A stretch of 41,573 nt of DNA from the NCBI GenBank assembly GCA_964578835.1, contig CAZOEL010000063.1, positions 1-41,573 of the forward strand, read 5' to 3'. This document shows, piece by piece, positions 41,030-41,573 of the stretch. This stretch comes from CAZOEL01 sp964578835 (lineage in GTDB: Bacteria; Desulfobacterota; Syntrophobacteria; Syntrophobacterales; Syntrophobacteraceae). Both the position numbers and the translations under genes were made by a program. A model generated the notes under the pieces. That model saw only the letters and a program-made list of their open reading frames with translations, was not told the origin of the DNA and ran no database searches. The first letter of the stretch is position 1, and every line of letters begins with the position of its first letter.

Positions 41030-41573
41030 CCTAATCGGGATAGGGAGAGGCCTCGCGGCCCCTCTCCTCCCACACCACCTGGCATACGGATCACGTACCA
41101 AGGCGATTCGGCTGATTACTTCGGTATTGCTACCGACCGGGAGTTCGGTATCCCCCATCCACCACAAACATCACTCTTTCGAGCAGCTACGTTTCCGCCA
41201 GCTTTATTCGCACTGGACAAAGGACCTACTGACCACTTCAACCGTTCGGGCCTTCAGTTTCCTGGTTTGCGGCTCGGCATATCTGTTGTCACCGTCTTTC
41301 GACATTGGAGTGCCTCATTAGCTCTGCCTGCCAGGGCACCTACTATGCCCTCTGCTGAATCCTGCACGGCGATCAGAGTGGATTGCTCCACCCTCAGTCG
41401 AGACGGGGTGACTTAGGCTTCGCCATACCATGTTTCAGGGTTTCCCCGTTCGTAGGACTCAATAGACGCATGCCATATCAATCCCGCTGACACCGTACAG
41501 GCCTCCCCGGTAAGACACAGAGCTTTCCACGCGTAAACGCCGGATGGTTCGATACCTCACCACAGGTTTATAA
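41030..41573 (-). mobile_element. Group II intron-like sequence lacking most of its reverse transcriptase
   Basis: On the minus strand this stretch resembles bacterial group II intron RNA: GAACGGGGAAACCC with GTATGGCGAAGCC and AGTCACCCCGTCTCGACTG (near 41385-41455), GGATTCAGCAGAGGGCATAG, and a final ACCGAACTCCCGGTCGGTAG and GCCAGGTGGTGTGGGAGG followed by a GC-rich hairpin (GGAGAGG.../...CCTCTCC, 41044-41067). Between them only a 33-codon open frame remains (41305-41204, MSKDGDNRYAEPQTRKLK), which may be the start of the maturase; the ~1.3-kb coding part is absent. The call rests on recalled similarity of RNA segments. Boundaries are not defined and the 5' end may lie outside the window. Confidence 0.5.

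Noticed and set aside
41010..41321. 103-codon plus-strand frame
   Set aside because: Lies within group II intron-like RNA on the other strand and has no protein similarity.

Overview
The window looks like a chromosomal segment of an anaerobic or microaerophilic bacterium, most likely of the Desulfobacterota (former Deltaproteobacteria). The pointers are rubrerythrin, futalosine-type menaquinone genes, several universal stress proteins, multi-PAS hybrid kinases, a PrpE-like acyl-CoA synthetase and small zinc-ribbon and DUF4126 proteins, in DNA of moderate GC. Phylum is an inference; no rRNA is present.

Region 1 (1-14.3 kb): a multi-PAS hybrid histidine kinase and rubrerythrin with a clear terminator; a nicotinate-salvage pair read leftwards (nicotinate phosphoribosyltransferase, then an overlapping nicotinamidase-like cysteine hydrolase); a gene-poor, repeat-rich kilobase; a secreted protein made of two copies of an unrecognised ~250-residue domain plus Ig/cadherin-like modules; and a leftward run of NADP-dependent oxidoreductase, DarP (YjgA), HI0933-type flavoprotein and a double-domain universal stress protein.

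Region 2 (14.5-20.2 kb): a tiny two-helix membrane protein that overlaps a sodium/solute-symporter-fused histidine kinase, an arrangement like CbrX-CbrA, followed by a repeat and a propionyl/acetyl-CoA synthetase.

Region 3 (20.7-25.8 kb): a tight leftward operon of a TetR regulator, mqnE, mqnC, an aminodeoxyfutalosine-deaminase-like amidohydrolase and mqnA. It starts from a near-perfect sigma-70 promoter whose -10 box abuts a TGACCA-GG-TGGTCA palindrome, a likely TetR operator. mqnB and mqnD are not in the window.

Region 4 (25.8-37.5 kb): a 197-bp MITE-like element with perfect 18-bp terminal inverted repeats, a TPR-like small protein, an alpha/beta hydrolase, a USP/SRPBCC-membrane-protein pair with ATGA overlap, a 97-bp palindrome, a DUF4126-SHOCT protein, tRNA-Pro(CGG) with terminator, a possible 33-codon leader, uvrC, lepA-hemW (overlapping), and a DUF721/MotA-TolQ-like pair.

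Region 5 (37.5-41.6 kb): an accessory island, mostly leftward: Phd-ParE, a truncated RAYT transposase, HicAB whose hicA carries an in-frame TGA, a fragment resembling a nucleotidyltransferase C-terminus, an intact HicAB, a ribbon-helix-helix protein with a 9-nt periodic GTA(C) array upstream, and group II intron-like sequence at the window edge.
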